64,000 bases of DNA from Atriophallophorus winterbourni. Its lineage: Eukaryota > Platyhelminthes > Trematoda > Plagiorchiida > Microphallidae. Made by a program: the position numbers and the translations under genes. How positions within the stretch are numbered: the first letter of the stretch is position 1; every line of letters begins with the position of its first letter. Positions 46,860-57,760 of the stretch are shown piece by piece. The stretch lies in the NCBI GenBank assembly GCA_013407085.1, contig JACCGJ010003058.1, positions 1 to 64,000 of the forward strand. The letters run 5' to 3'. Below the pieces are notes generated by a model that was not told the origin of the DNA, did not search any database, and worked only from the letters and a program-made list of their open reading frames with translations.

Positions 46860-47540
46860 TTATAGGGTGTGTCCGTCTGTTAATTCCTCATCACACTCGT
46901 GATACAAGTGTCCAAGTGGACGTCCATCAGCAGACATGATTTTATAGTTTAGAAGAACATTGCAACGTATCCTCATTTTGCTAACGTCTTATAGACCTAG
47001 ACGTAAGTATGTTTCAGTATACGGAACATTGTGATCACTCATTACTACATTTTTCGCACTCTCATAAAATTTCTCGAAAAGGGAAATATATTTTCGTAGC
47101 CAAATTGCCCAAACCAATACCGCACACTTCATCCTTGGCAACGTGTCTAGGTAGGATCTTCCAAATATTCCTGGAAATATACAATAATAACAATCATTTG
47201 TCGATATACATTCTGTTAGTGAAGTGTGATTTTAATATTTCCACTACTCGAAGTTATTTAGCACAGAGATCAGTGTTGAGCTTGCAGTACCCAATCGATA
47301 CATGTATGAGGAAAATTCTTGAAAGATGTAGTATTTTGTTTTTTGTATTAAATGGCATACCATTCACAGCCGCCCAAATTAGCACAAGGTCATAATCCCT
47401 TTGCAGTTTCTCTTAATCTACGTCAGAACTGATCCGCAGCAAATTTTCATATCGTCCACAAACAGAAACGTTTTTGATGTTTCAAGCGGTTACGAAAGGT
47501 TCATGTTGAACGTTCACGTTGAACCTTCAGTTGAACGTTT
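46860..47540 (-). mobile_element. CR1-like LINE fragment (RT and C-terminal domain)
   Basis: Minus strand: FLFVDDMKICCGSV (catalytic box, about 47475), LQRDYDLVLIWAAVNGMPF, NTKNKILHLSRIF, then MKCAVLVWAIWLRKYISLF, NVPYTETYLRLGL and RIRCNVLLNYKIMSADG. There are several frameshifts. This is an old copy. Confidence 0.75.
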
Positions 47541-48329
47541 TTAGGTCTCGAAGTGAGCGTTAGGGAGCCCAAAAGCGGCAAATCGAACAAAGATACTATC
47601 ATTGTTATATCATTGTTATGGTTGAATTGAAAAAGCAATCTCCGTGGAGATCTCTTGTGATATTTTCAAGACTAAATATTCACACTGCCTATTTAGTATA
47701 CTCTAGGAATAGAACAATTTATGTAGATTCTTGAAATCTACAGAAGATTTAAATTGATTTTTTCATTTTATAGTAAATTTATATGGAGTTTCTAACTTTG
47801 AATTTCAGAGTAATCCAAGATAAATAGGTTAGCAAGATTCAAGATTTATGGTGAAAAAAGCAAATAGCTGTACAACACAAGATATGCAAATGAAAGTTTA
47901 AAAAAAATCGTGTGTTCATATTTATACTGATTTAAATTGTTTGATGATAACAATGCACTTCGATATACTCATTTACAATTCCGTAGATAACTTTAGTCCT
48001 CATATCGAAAACATCATCCACTAATCCACTGGATCGACTAGCGTCATTGATAAATCGTTTGTGAGCACATAAACTAATGATTCAAATGTGCTTGCATATC
48101 TATCACGCACACTAATAATTTTAAAGTTTGAAGAGTGCCAAAAACGGACAATCGCAATGTTAACCACTAACTGGCCAATAAATTCCAAAATAAACCATTA
48201 TGAGTGCAAGAATGTGGCATATCAAAGGATCGATAAATTTATGATTACGCTGTAAAGTCGTTCCAGAATTTCTGGTAAGTCACATCATCCGAATTGTGTT
48301 TCGCACGTGTTGAAGTTGATACACAGTAA
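47541..48329. other. Intergenic, nothing recognised
   Basis: AT-rich, with no frame carrying a recognisable domain. Confidence 0.4.
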
Positions 48330-48700
48330 TGTTCATTCAGTCCTTTCCGTGCCGGGTGGCACATAAGGCGAAGACAACTTCACGCCAGTGGTTCCGGTCT
48401 GTCGCTGCATCCGTTGCCGTCTGCCGTCCGTGAATCCTTGTGCATGTAGTTCGCGTTCCAACGTTCTGCGCCAAGTTTCCTTGGGTTGTCCCCTTTTTCA
48501 TTTACCTTGCGGATGCCAGTGCATGTCTACCTTCGTATGCGAACTGAGATCCATCCTGCAGACATGACCAAACCATGGATCTGTTGTCATCGTTTCCGTA
48601 GCAATGTAGGTTTTACGGGATAGGGTTGCTAGCCCTAAGCCCAACCCTCCTCTTTTCTCAGACGGGCTTGAGACCGTCCTTGGCGGAGTTACACAGTAAT
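48330..48700 (-). mobile_element. RTE-type LINE 3' fragment (different family)
   Basis: Minus strand: WFGHVCRMDLSSHTKVDMHW, KRGQPKETWRRTLEREL, HAQGFTDGRRQRMQRQTG. The GHVxRM...TKVxLHW...KRGRPKxTWRRTVExE pattern is the C-terminal signature of RTE reverse transcriptases. It is followed on the 5' side by a stretch reading CGGGATAGGGTTGCTAGCCC on the plus strand, also repeat-like. Confidence 0.72.
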
Positions 48701-49067
48701 GTACCGACCCAGATTGTATTCAAACGATCAACATCAGGCAAATTTTGAAAATTCTTTCCGCCCGGGTTTTCGAACGCTGCCCGCCCGTTCATGATCAAGC
48801 ATTGATCCAGCATTGTCCAAAGTAACTCATTCAGCAAAGTCTGTCTTTGTCAAACAACCGATCCAATAACGTGGTTACATCTCCACAGATCAATAATTAT
48901 TATTTATCTCAATGCAATGTGTACGACCGATTTGAATTTAACGATATTTGGCGGTAAAAAAACCGTGTAAATTCATGTTCTAGCATTATATTCTGCTGAA
49001 TAATCAGCTGTCTAGTGTAAAACCAATATCGCGTCGTATCATAATAATTATACTACAAATTGGTGTT

Positions 49068-49334
49068 GTGAGGGGCGCCATTACCATTGAGCAATTCAAC
49101 CTTCATTCCAGCTATGTGCAGATTGTGGATTTGGGCGATTCGAAATATAGTCAATTATGCGCAAATGAGTCAAAGTTGACAATCAGTTGGCATTCATCCT
49201 CCCTGCTTGTGGACCTGAACTCTATTCGCAGAATTGAAGCAACTGCGGTAGCAGCAAGTCATTCCTATCAATCCTCAAGCCTAAATTCAACGCGTTGCAA
49301 TTGCATACCGATCATACTCAAACAAGCTGCTTGA
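49068..49334 (+). other. Open frame of 88 codons, unrecognised
   Basis: Reads MRGAITIEQFNLHSSYVQIV and so on to KQAA. The ACTACAAATTGGTG just upstream (about 49050) is identical to 14 bases at the gypsy LTR-PBS junction, which could mark a solo relic. No gag or gene family is recognisable. Confidence 0.25.
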
Positions 49335-49638
49335 CGCAAGTTCGGTGAAACGCTGATCGGAATGTTGAGAGAACTCCTTTTAGATTAAATGATTAATATT
49401 GGCATACGGAGAAAGCTTTCAATTGAACCAGTCATCAGGCTCACAGAAGCTCAAGATGTACGTGAGCAGCACGATGATAGCAATCGGCCATCGTTTTCCT
49501 AAAGCATAGTTCACCGTGTGTCGGATGTACAAAATGTTATCGAAACAACTACAGATACCAATTATTTGAAAATATTCGAGACCAATCGAGAGTCCATAAT
49601 CATGAAAATAAAGTTTGCAATGATTCGGTTATAGCAAG

Positions 49639-49686
49639 TTTTTGGTAACGTTTCGCTTCTGAAAACAGAAGCTTTGTCAGACCGAG
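49639..49686 (-). ncRNA. PLE hammerhead motif, left arm
   Basis: Minus strand: CGGU, CUGACAA, AGCUUCUG-UUUT-CAGAAGC, GAAACGUU, ACC. Stem II is perfect and GAAAC is intact. G8 is changed to A, which should weaken or abolish cleavage. Confidence 0.7.
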
Positions 49687-49877
49687 GGTGTCGGTACGAA
49701 CAGTGTTCAGGTTTAAATGGCAATTTCTTGACCAATCCTGAGTTCTCTAAGCTAGACATGGGAGATCAAGACAATTGATCACACCCCCTAAATGCTGTGT
49801 TCATCCATTAATTGTTTATTAAGTGTAGAGGTGTGAACAGTGTCTGCTGAGACATTGCTTACGCAATCATGTGCGCC

Positions 49878-50300
49878 TTAGGTGCTACGTTCGTTAATCA
49901 TTATCCGCTGCAGAACCGAACGCCAGATTGTTGAGATATCCGCCCCATCCACCTTGTTCACCGCATTCCACCTAGCCGTTGTTATTTCAACAGCCTCGGT
50001 GTGAAGTCTTTCACAATAAAATTTCACACCCCGTCTTATCACTTCAAAGTTATCAAGATCTACGCTGTGTTCAGTGTTAAGCACATTTTCAGCTAGGGCA
50101 GAATCCCGAATCAGTGATTGATATTCACTGGGATTGCTTTCCACTCGTTTCCTGTGTTCGTTTACCCTAGTACAAAGTTCCCAAGACGTTTGCCTAATGT
50201 AAACACCCGCCCAACCCTGGCATTTGATTTTGTAAATGCAGTTTGTCGCACAACCTAAGTGAGTGCTATTTTTGAGAGGCATTAATACGGAGCGGAGAGT
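49878..50300 (-). CDS. PLE GIY-YIG endonuclease fragment
   Basis: An open frame from 50282 (MPLKNSTHLGCATNCIYKIK), and in frame from about 50300 (RTLRSVL), reads through CQGWAGVYIRQTSWELCTRV, NEHRKRVESNPSEYQSLIRD and ends at the TAA at 49878. GIY-YIG is present as GVYIRQT, where the first Arg replaces the usual Gly. The open frame of 134 codons has no reverse transcriptase before it, so this is a remnant. Confidence 0.82.
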   Translation of the reverse strand, partial: TLRSVLMPLKNSTHLGCATNCIYKIKCQGWAGVYIRQTSWELCTRVNEHRKRVESNPSEYQSLIRDSALAENVLNTEHSVDLDNFEVIRRGVKFYCERLHTEAVEITTARWNAVNKVDGADISTIWRSVLQRIMINERST

Positions 50301-50354
50301 TCTACCTCACTTACATGTTTCTCCAATACCTGAACACTGTTCGTACCGACACAC

Positions 50355-50400
50355 TTGGTCTGATGAAGCTTCTGTGTTCAGAAGCGAAACATTACCAAAA
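50355..50400 (+). ncRNA. Hammerhead ribozyme (type I, PLE terminal repeat), intact core
   Basis: UUGGU (50356-60), CUGAUGA (50361-67), an extra A, stem II GCUUCUG-UGUU-CAGAAGC (50369-86, seven perfect pairs), GAAAC (50387-91), AUU, then ACCAA (50395-99), which pairs with UUGGU as stem I. All conserved core bases are present. Stem III is almost absent (AC/AU), as described for Penelope hammerheads, which are thought to cleave as dimers. The extra A before stem II also appears in the other copies here. Activity was not shown. Confidence 0.78.
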
Positions 50401-50442
50401 ACGTGCTATAACCGTTTCACTGCAAACATTATTTTCATGATT

Positions 50443-53400
50443 GTAAATACAATTCTTAACCAAAGTTACCGACCAAGTCGAAACAGATTAACAAATGTAT
50501 GTCCTGTGGAGCTATGCACTTGCAAATGTCTACCATTGTCGGAACTACGGTTTGCCATCTGTGGGGCATAAACAAACACATTCATAAATTTTTGCAGGAA
50601 CAATAAAAAAAGACTTCAGCTAAATTCGACTTTGTTAATGTTCAGCTTTTAATCTATTGTATAATCAATATTTTCAGTATTCTTACTATGAACCATGTAT
50701 CGGTTTGCTGTAGGCAAGCTAAGAGAAATTGACTATTCAAGCGACATCTTTGTTTATCACGCAAACATAGGAAACAATGTAAAACGTAGTCACCCAGTGA
50801 GTGTGGATCCTTTTAAAGAAAGTTAAAACTGCGTAGTTCATGGCTGGTGATAATATAATCATTATATAAAACAAAATACAAATCATGGATTTAAAGATAT
50901 TCAACAGAGTTTGTAATGCCAAGACACCTAAGGGTAAAACAAAGAGAGATAGTCGAAATCGTACTGGATGGTCCGGAGCAGCCTTCGGACAACAGCGGGA
51001 AATAAAGAACGAGTGAGCTGCCCCTCATTACTAAAGTGCTATCATTCTAAAAGCCGATACACCATTTAATATCATACGATCAAAACGGTTAACATTGATA
51101 ATGGTCCGATATCATGAAGTATTTGTAAATTGGCGTCCGAGAAGAGTGCGAACGATCTGTTGATAGTTGGCCATAATGAACGAATCGGGAATGCAAAGTA
51201 CATTGGAATCGAATCACTTGAAAATTTACCCGTTAGCCTTGTTTGTATTTTGACTGGTAATTTCCATCAGTCCTTCCACAAAAGCCATGTAATGACAGCA
51301 CTTACATTAAACGGGCTGAATGTTGAATAAATATAAGTAACCTCACATAATTCAAGCCGTCATCGTGTTGGGGAAAGATATGAACAACAAGAGTCTGGTG
51401 TATGATTAATAAGCAAGAACAGTATATTTATTGGATCGAAAAGATCGTTTGATGACGGCCATTGTCAAACCGTAATCTATCTCTTGATCTTAATTGTTAT
51501 GTACCATAAGAATTCCAAGGTATTTTATCCGCCTACGAAACGTTAATTTATATCGTTTCAATTAGCTGATCTTTATTTTGAAAACAAATATAATTGTAAC
51601 CAAAGTTGGACGTTGAGACTACTGCTAATCACGGTTCGTACAGAAAACTACGATGTTCAATTACAGAATCACATAGTGATTCTTGGACATTGAGCTTAGC
51701 ATTTAACCACCGTTTCATGGTTTACTGAACCCAATCTCACAGTCTCCAGTTGTTGACAACAAACAGTCCGACAATGGTTGTGGTCTGTATGTACAGATGA
51801 TGTGTGCAACACTATGCAGAGATAAGTGTAATTTTAATTTAGAAAATATTTTTTGGAATTAAATAATGTGACTGTTATTATTATGCATACCAAACAACTT
51901 GCATTATTCAAAAAACTGTTCTCCAGATTTAGATCAAGTGACATGCTGAATCTAGCACTGGAATAAATAAATACCATATATAGTATATATGCCACATTTG
52001 TAATAATCAATACGTTATAATACATGTCTTGCTTTTAGACAAGCTCTGTAGCTGCATGTTTTGTTGAACTGGTACAGTTTTTCATCAACAAACCACAGGA
52101 TCGTTGCATCTTACTGGTTTCATTAACACCGAAGTGTAAAAATGACATGATTCCGCTTACTGGACACCCCATTATGCAATCAAACCAATTTCTCCGAATG
52201 ACTTCGTTACTAATTAAAACAACCGTGTATGGTTGAACATCTACATGAGTCGTATTTTTCGGAATGTGCATCCACATTAGCATTCGAACTTTAACGTCCG
52301 ATTGCAATTCAACAGACGTATCTGCTATGTTATCGCCAACAGTGGGCATAAATAAATCATAAACAAATACCTTTCCTATTTTGATTCTGGGATACGAAGA
52401 GAAGTGTACATCAATTCGAAAGTCAATAAATGTCTAATACGTTATTTTCACAGGATTCAAGGAAACCCGATGCATCTTTAAGAGGTGAAACCCGTGCTTC
52501 ACACACACTTGACGAGTTTGTCCAAATGTATAGTTGAGAACAAAATTTCGCACGTCAGTCACCTCCACCATCATATTCAACAACACAGAAGAACGCCACT
52601 TGGTCAGACAAGTTCAGTACACACATGATTACAATATTTATTATTGGAACAATATTTTCTACAAGGTTATTGCTGATAGCGGGATTCGGTGAATGAGATG
52701 TATTCTACAGTTCTGACACTGATCATTGCACATGATTAAAGACGTTATATAAGGAAAACTCAGCTATCATCAAAACACTTCAGTAGAATTTTGGTTATCT
52801 ACTGGATGAAAGACAATTGAACATTGTAGAGTTACAACGGGGTAATGATATATTCAATCATGGATCGATTCGACATATGAATTATTCGTGTTTATGAACT
52901 ACTTAAATATTCACAGTAGTAAATCATTATGTTGCATTGATGTTGAATTTTCCCGGATGAAATAGATGCAAATGAGGATTTTTGGGTGAATTAATTTCAT
53001 TTATCGCATTTTTATTTAAAAACATTTAATATAGATACACTGTAACCTATAAATTATTTTGTATCAGAAAACCAAACTTAAAAATTCAGAAAAGTGTCTT
53101 CTTTGCTATCATTGGAGATCAGTTGCGCGTATTTAGCTTCAAACGCTACCACGATTTCATATGTCTGCGAAAAGTTAATTAGATAACCGCTAAAGGAACT
53201 AGCAGTGTTGGTGGCGATTTTCCATATGTTGTTTGTGATTTATGCATTCATGCCCAGTGACTTCAAATCTAAGTTTTAAATACACATTTTGTCATAAAAT
53301 TGTAAATTCATGCATTGAATTTCGAAACATAAAACGGTCAAACATTACAACTATAATAATCAAATTCACCATTTACGGCATGTCATAAGATGGCATTTTT

Positions 53401-56039
53401 AAACGTACTATTTTAAGTTAATATGTTCTGGATAGTTCTTCTTTGTAAGCTCCTTGTAGTGTCGGAGAGATAAAGGTTTGTATTGATAAATTTCTCTCTC
53501 AAAACACATCCAACATAATAGTAGTGATATTCATTTGTCTGAGGTCCGTCCTATATAGTTTACAATGAACTTTAAAATGTAAACGACCATGTGATGTTTA
53601 GCTAATAACAAAAATCATGCAGCGGTAAAAAATTTAAGAAATTGCAGACAGCATTACATAATTGTTTAATGAAACGAATGTTGCTACTCCGTTTCAAATA
53701 ACCAGAATGATAAATATTTATCATTTGGTTATATTTAATATCTCTGGAACAAACAAGTACTGATTTCTGAACTGCAATGGGGAAAATATTGCTGATCTTT
53801 GCTTCCTTATAATAAGAGACAGTTTTTCTATGTATTAACGCAATTCAACTGTCAAGCAATTTGATGGCGATATTGGTGTAACACCAGGGTCCGTGATTAG
53901 GCCATTACTGTTCTGATTTGTATCATTGGGCTACAAACAAACGCTGCCATACCAACGATGTCAACTTTTAAACTAGGATAGAATCCACTACTAATTTTCT
54001 AAAGCTCTACTATGACCTGGGTGCATTTCGAATTGGCTACGATTCAACTTTTGAAAATGTGATGTATTGCAAAGTGTCAAGCCCATTGGGCATATCTCTT
54101 AATTGGAACAGAGGATTAGATCTGAACAACTTAAAAAAAACGTTATGGGTTCCGAATATGCGGTAAATTGAATAAAAACCGGCACGGCAACGTGGTTTAC
54201 AAAAATGATGTTTTGCGTCATGAAAGATTTGCGAAACGTATTCGTCAATGCTCACAACTTGTACACGCCGAACCACCTAAATGCATCGCATTCACGGCAG
54301 CAGATATTTTAATGATTGATAGAATATTCCATGCAATAACCAAACAGTTTATTAGCTTCCAGAAACTTACCTATCGCGATTAGTATAATAATTTGAACTC
54401 CAATGCAACATACGTGCAAAACAATACATAATCTAAACCATCCGTATGAATATTTATTTAAATATCGTTACTCTCGGAACCGGATAATATTTTTCTGTAG
54501 TTGCCACTTATCTTTCGAATGCACTATCTACTCGCATTGTCTAGAAACTTATTTGGATATGAGTTGATTTTTTGCTGAAAAACGATTTATCTGTGTAATA
54601 AATACTGGTGAATATTTAGCCAGGTTATATTTGGATTTAATTGCAAATTATTCAAGGTTATTATGAATTATTCCCTCTCTAAGTGTGGTAATGTTGAAAC
54701 TGAACAAATTATGTTACTGTAAGTTTGTGTGGATTTAATGTTTTATCTCATACACCGATTTTCAACTAAATTGCTAAAACATCAACTATTTCTGCTTCTT
54801 GAAATTTTACTTAATTGTGTATTCAAGTCGGTTGATTTCGGCTGCTGACGTATGCAGAGAAGCCAAATATGTTGGACTTGCTGGCCCTCACTTGAAATAA
54901 TGTTATCCAAAATGTTATCTGGTTTCGGCAACGACATAAGAGCCTTGGACACAGTAAATAAACGCACAAATTATATTGGATACAAGGACCTGCAGCAGAA
55001 ACTAAAGATAGCACGAATTATTGCCCACACAATAAACAAACTTGCATTTCTTTCAAACTTTTTCATGAATCCACTGCAAGGGTCTGTCGTCGTAACATGA
55101 TCAATGCACATACAAATGGAATTTGTGTTGAAAATAACGGTTGGAAATGATTGGCTAAAAAGATTTAAACTGGACGAGATATGAAATAAAAAGATGGCGA
55201 TGGTTCAGTGAGACATTTATCGGCTTCAAATGTAAGTGTTGTATTCATTGTTCGAAATAGTATTGTATCAAATTTATTCATTGAAACACAAATTAGCTCA
55301 GCACATGCCATACATGCCATATTTCTTGCATTACATGTTTAGAATTTGACTGTTTATTTTAACACGTTGATCAGACGTCATGCCTGCTCACGCTGGAGAT
55401 AGAGTTAAGCGACAGCTCCGATGTTGCGACCAACGAATGTTCTATAAAGGAACATTCCACAGGCAGCTGTTCGATCGAATGCCGTATGTCGGCTGCCACA
55501 TTGTGGGAAAGAAGCTTGCTCCTAATTATAAATCGTAATTGCATTTGGTAATTTGGAATATTTTTCTGCGTTAAAATTAACAATCTGGTGAAGGTTTTCA
55601 CCGGGATAACAATGGGGATAATGCTTTCTATCTATTGAAGTAGTAAAATATTTAAAGATGCAAGATTGAAGATTTATGGTGAATAAAGCAAATAGCTGTA
55701 CAATACCATAGGATATACGTAAAACAGTTTAAGAAATCGTTACTTTAATGTTTGTGTCTATGTGGAGGAGCAAAATTATTTCAAATTGTTACACGGAGAG
55801 AGGAAATGTTGACCGAAAATCTATGTTTGTGTTTTTTTCCCAAGTTTGTGTGTAAGTGGGAATCACTAAGGGATTTCAGTAAACCGGGGCCAACACAGTA
55901 ATATTCAACATAAGGTTTTTTGAATATCACTTTGTTTGAAGAGGAAACAATTTCTGGCAATAATCTCTTCCACAAAAAGCATACACGGACTGCGTAAATG
56001 TTACAGCGACAGTTTAATCGGGAATGTGGGATTTGAAAG
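50443..56039. other. Intergenic
   Basis: A degenerate hammerhead-like repeat lies at 51743-51785. Unrecognised open frames at 52035-52349 (minus, 104 codons) and 54168-54383 (plus, 71 codons) have no domain that I know and no clear splice context. Otherwise nothing was seen. Confidence 0.4.
51743..51785 (+). repeat. Degenerate hammerhead-like repeat
   Basis: UUGUUGA, CAACAAACAGUCCGACAAUGG, then UUGUGG. The ACAAACAGU loop region, an upstream CTCACAG block and a CATAGTGATTCTTGG block match the unit at 20780-21150. Confidence 0.4.
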
Positions 56040-57760
56040 GTCAGGTTGTGACTGCGAGATTCGGTAAAAAGGTGTCTGAGTGTGTTCCCGTATGTTTAGG
56101 TAAGCTCTCTTTGGAGGGTACACAAACCAACTCTGTCAGTTGCTGCCTAAAGGGTAGATTATGCAATCCAGTAACGAATGTAGTTGCTTCATGGTAAATC
56201 CTTGTGAGGAGCGAGATATCGTTTTTCATCCATGGTTTCAAGCCAGTACTGTATAGTCCACAGCTTACTATGGTTAACTTCATTAATTGCCCTCCTGACG
56301 CTGCACACGAATTCGAAGAACAACACGTGGTGTTCACTTAGCCCCAGAAGACTCTACTATGCACTGACTCGACTTACGCTGCTTCTGATATGAGAATCAA
56401 ATCTAGAATTGAAGATTCTTCGGAACCATTTCTATCGAGTGGAAGAATTCACGTGGTTGTAAAAGGGAATGAGATTATTCATCTCTCGGAATTTGTATTC
56501 AAGTGATTTCTGCATGTGCAATCTTTTGGTGTAAAGCTGCGGAAGGTTGAAATCACCTATTATCAGGAGTTACCTATTATTTCTAGCAACATTTTGTTGT
56601 GGACGTCAGATTCCAAGCGCAAGCTACACTACATGATATCCTCCAGCTCAAATCGTGTATCATGAACCATTTTGCAGTGCAGACGCTGGTGGTAAGATAC
56701 AGCTACTCCAACACCTGAGAGGTCTTACCGAAGCAGGATCATGTTGCAAGCTCACAATCATTCTCATGATTATACAACCCAGTCTCGATTACAGCGATAA
56801 TGTCAGCAGAAAACTGATTGCTGAAATGAGTTAATTTGGCTGTTTTGCTCCGCAAACACAGCGCATTTGTGTATAAACAGTCAATACTGGTTTTGATATG
56901 TAGCGATGATTAGTGATGGTATCTATTGGCCCGACCAATGAAGGCCGGACCATTGTGGTTTTTTCGCTTCACTTCGGACGCTTCTGAGTTTTAGTTTTCG
57001 GTGTGTTTGTACGGCAATGCTTCAGATTGTGTTTCTGAGACGGCCTTAAATGTGCTCAGTCTGACGTCGCTAGGGATAGTTTCCCTATGTGTACTGGGCC
57101 AAGTATGTCTGACGAAGTCTGTCATTGCACTGGTTACGGAAGTGAGTTTCAAGGGAGGTGATCCGTTGGCGTTGTAATTTGATGACTCCCGAGCTCTTTT
57201 CATATCTGATATGTAGAGCCATTGTTTGTACTCGTGTCGTTTTTGTTTAAAAGCCTCCGTCGTACTTTTCTTTCCCATCAGGGTATGTTGGCATAGATTC
57301 GAGTATTGCACTCGGGAAACTCACCTAGCAAGTTAGAGTTTAAAGGAACAGTTTCCATAACCCAATGACTGTTTAGTGTTATTTACAGTAGATGTGGTTC
57401 ACCGAAATGTGGGGAGCTTGGATGACGAATCAAACGTAAAACTGTTGGAGGTCTGATGGTTTCTGAACCCATCATCGTACTTAGGTTGGACCATTGTTCT
57501 ATATCATGTCTCTATTTATTCGCAAAGTGTGTTTCGTTTAATTCCTGCATGCTGGTACAGATTACACTGAAACGATTTGAGTTCTTTTTGAGCTTTGGCC
57601 CTTGGATGTGGATCAGATGGTTTCAGCCGAACCATGTGATGCACGGACGGCTGGGTCTTCGCAACCTTGCTAATGTCAGATATAAGGCATACAAAAGCGA
57701 AAGCCGATCGATACAGAATTGACTGAATTTTATCTTCTATTCGGCGGTAGATGAGTTTCA
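56040..57760 (-). mobile_element. Degenerate CR1-like LINE (ORF1 and endonuclease)
   Basis: Minus strand from about 57720 down: an ORF1-like stretch, an Ala/Ser/Lys-rich frame (57311-56991), then CLYTNALCLRSKTAKLTHF and ADIIAVIETGLYNHEND, the endonuclease N-terminus, at about 56880-56770. HHVLFFEFVCSVRRAINE follows near 56330, where the SDH...L block of the endonuclease should lie. The reading frame is broken many times. Confidence 0.65.

Larger units (their letters stand above)
49598..50442 (-). mobile_element. Deleted Penelope-like element with inverted terminal repeats
   Basis: Arms of about 114 bp (49598-49711 and 50329-50442) are imperfect reverse complements, and each carries a hammerhead motif. 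Between them lies only the linker and GIY-YIG domain on the minus strand; the reverse transcriptase is gone. This is an internally deleted copy that kept both ends. Confidence 0.82.

Noticed and set aside
52035..52349. 104-codon minus-strand frame
   Set aside because: No domain, no splice context and no recognised family.
56991..57311. 106-codon minus-strand frame as a separate gene
   Set aside because: It lies within a decayed CR1-like LINE, between an ORF1-like stretch and an endonuclease remnant, so it is part of that element.
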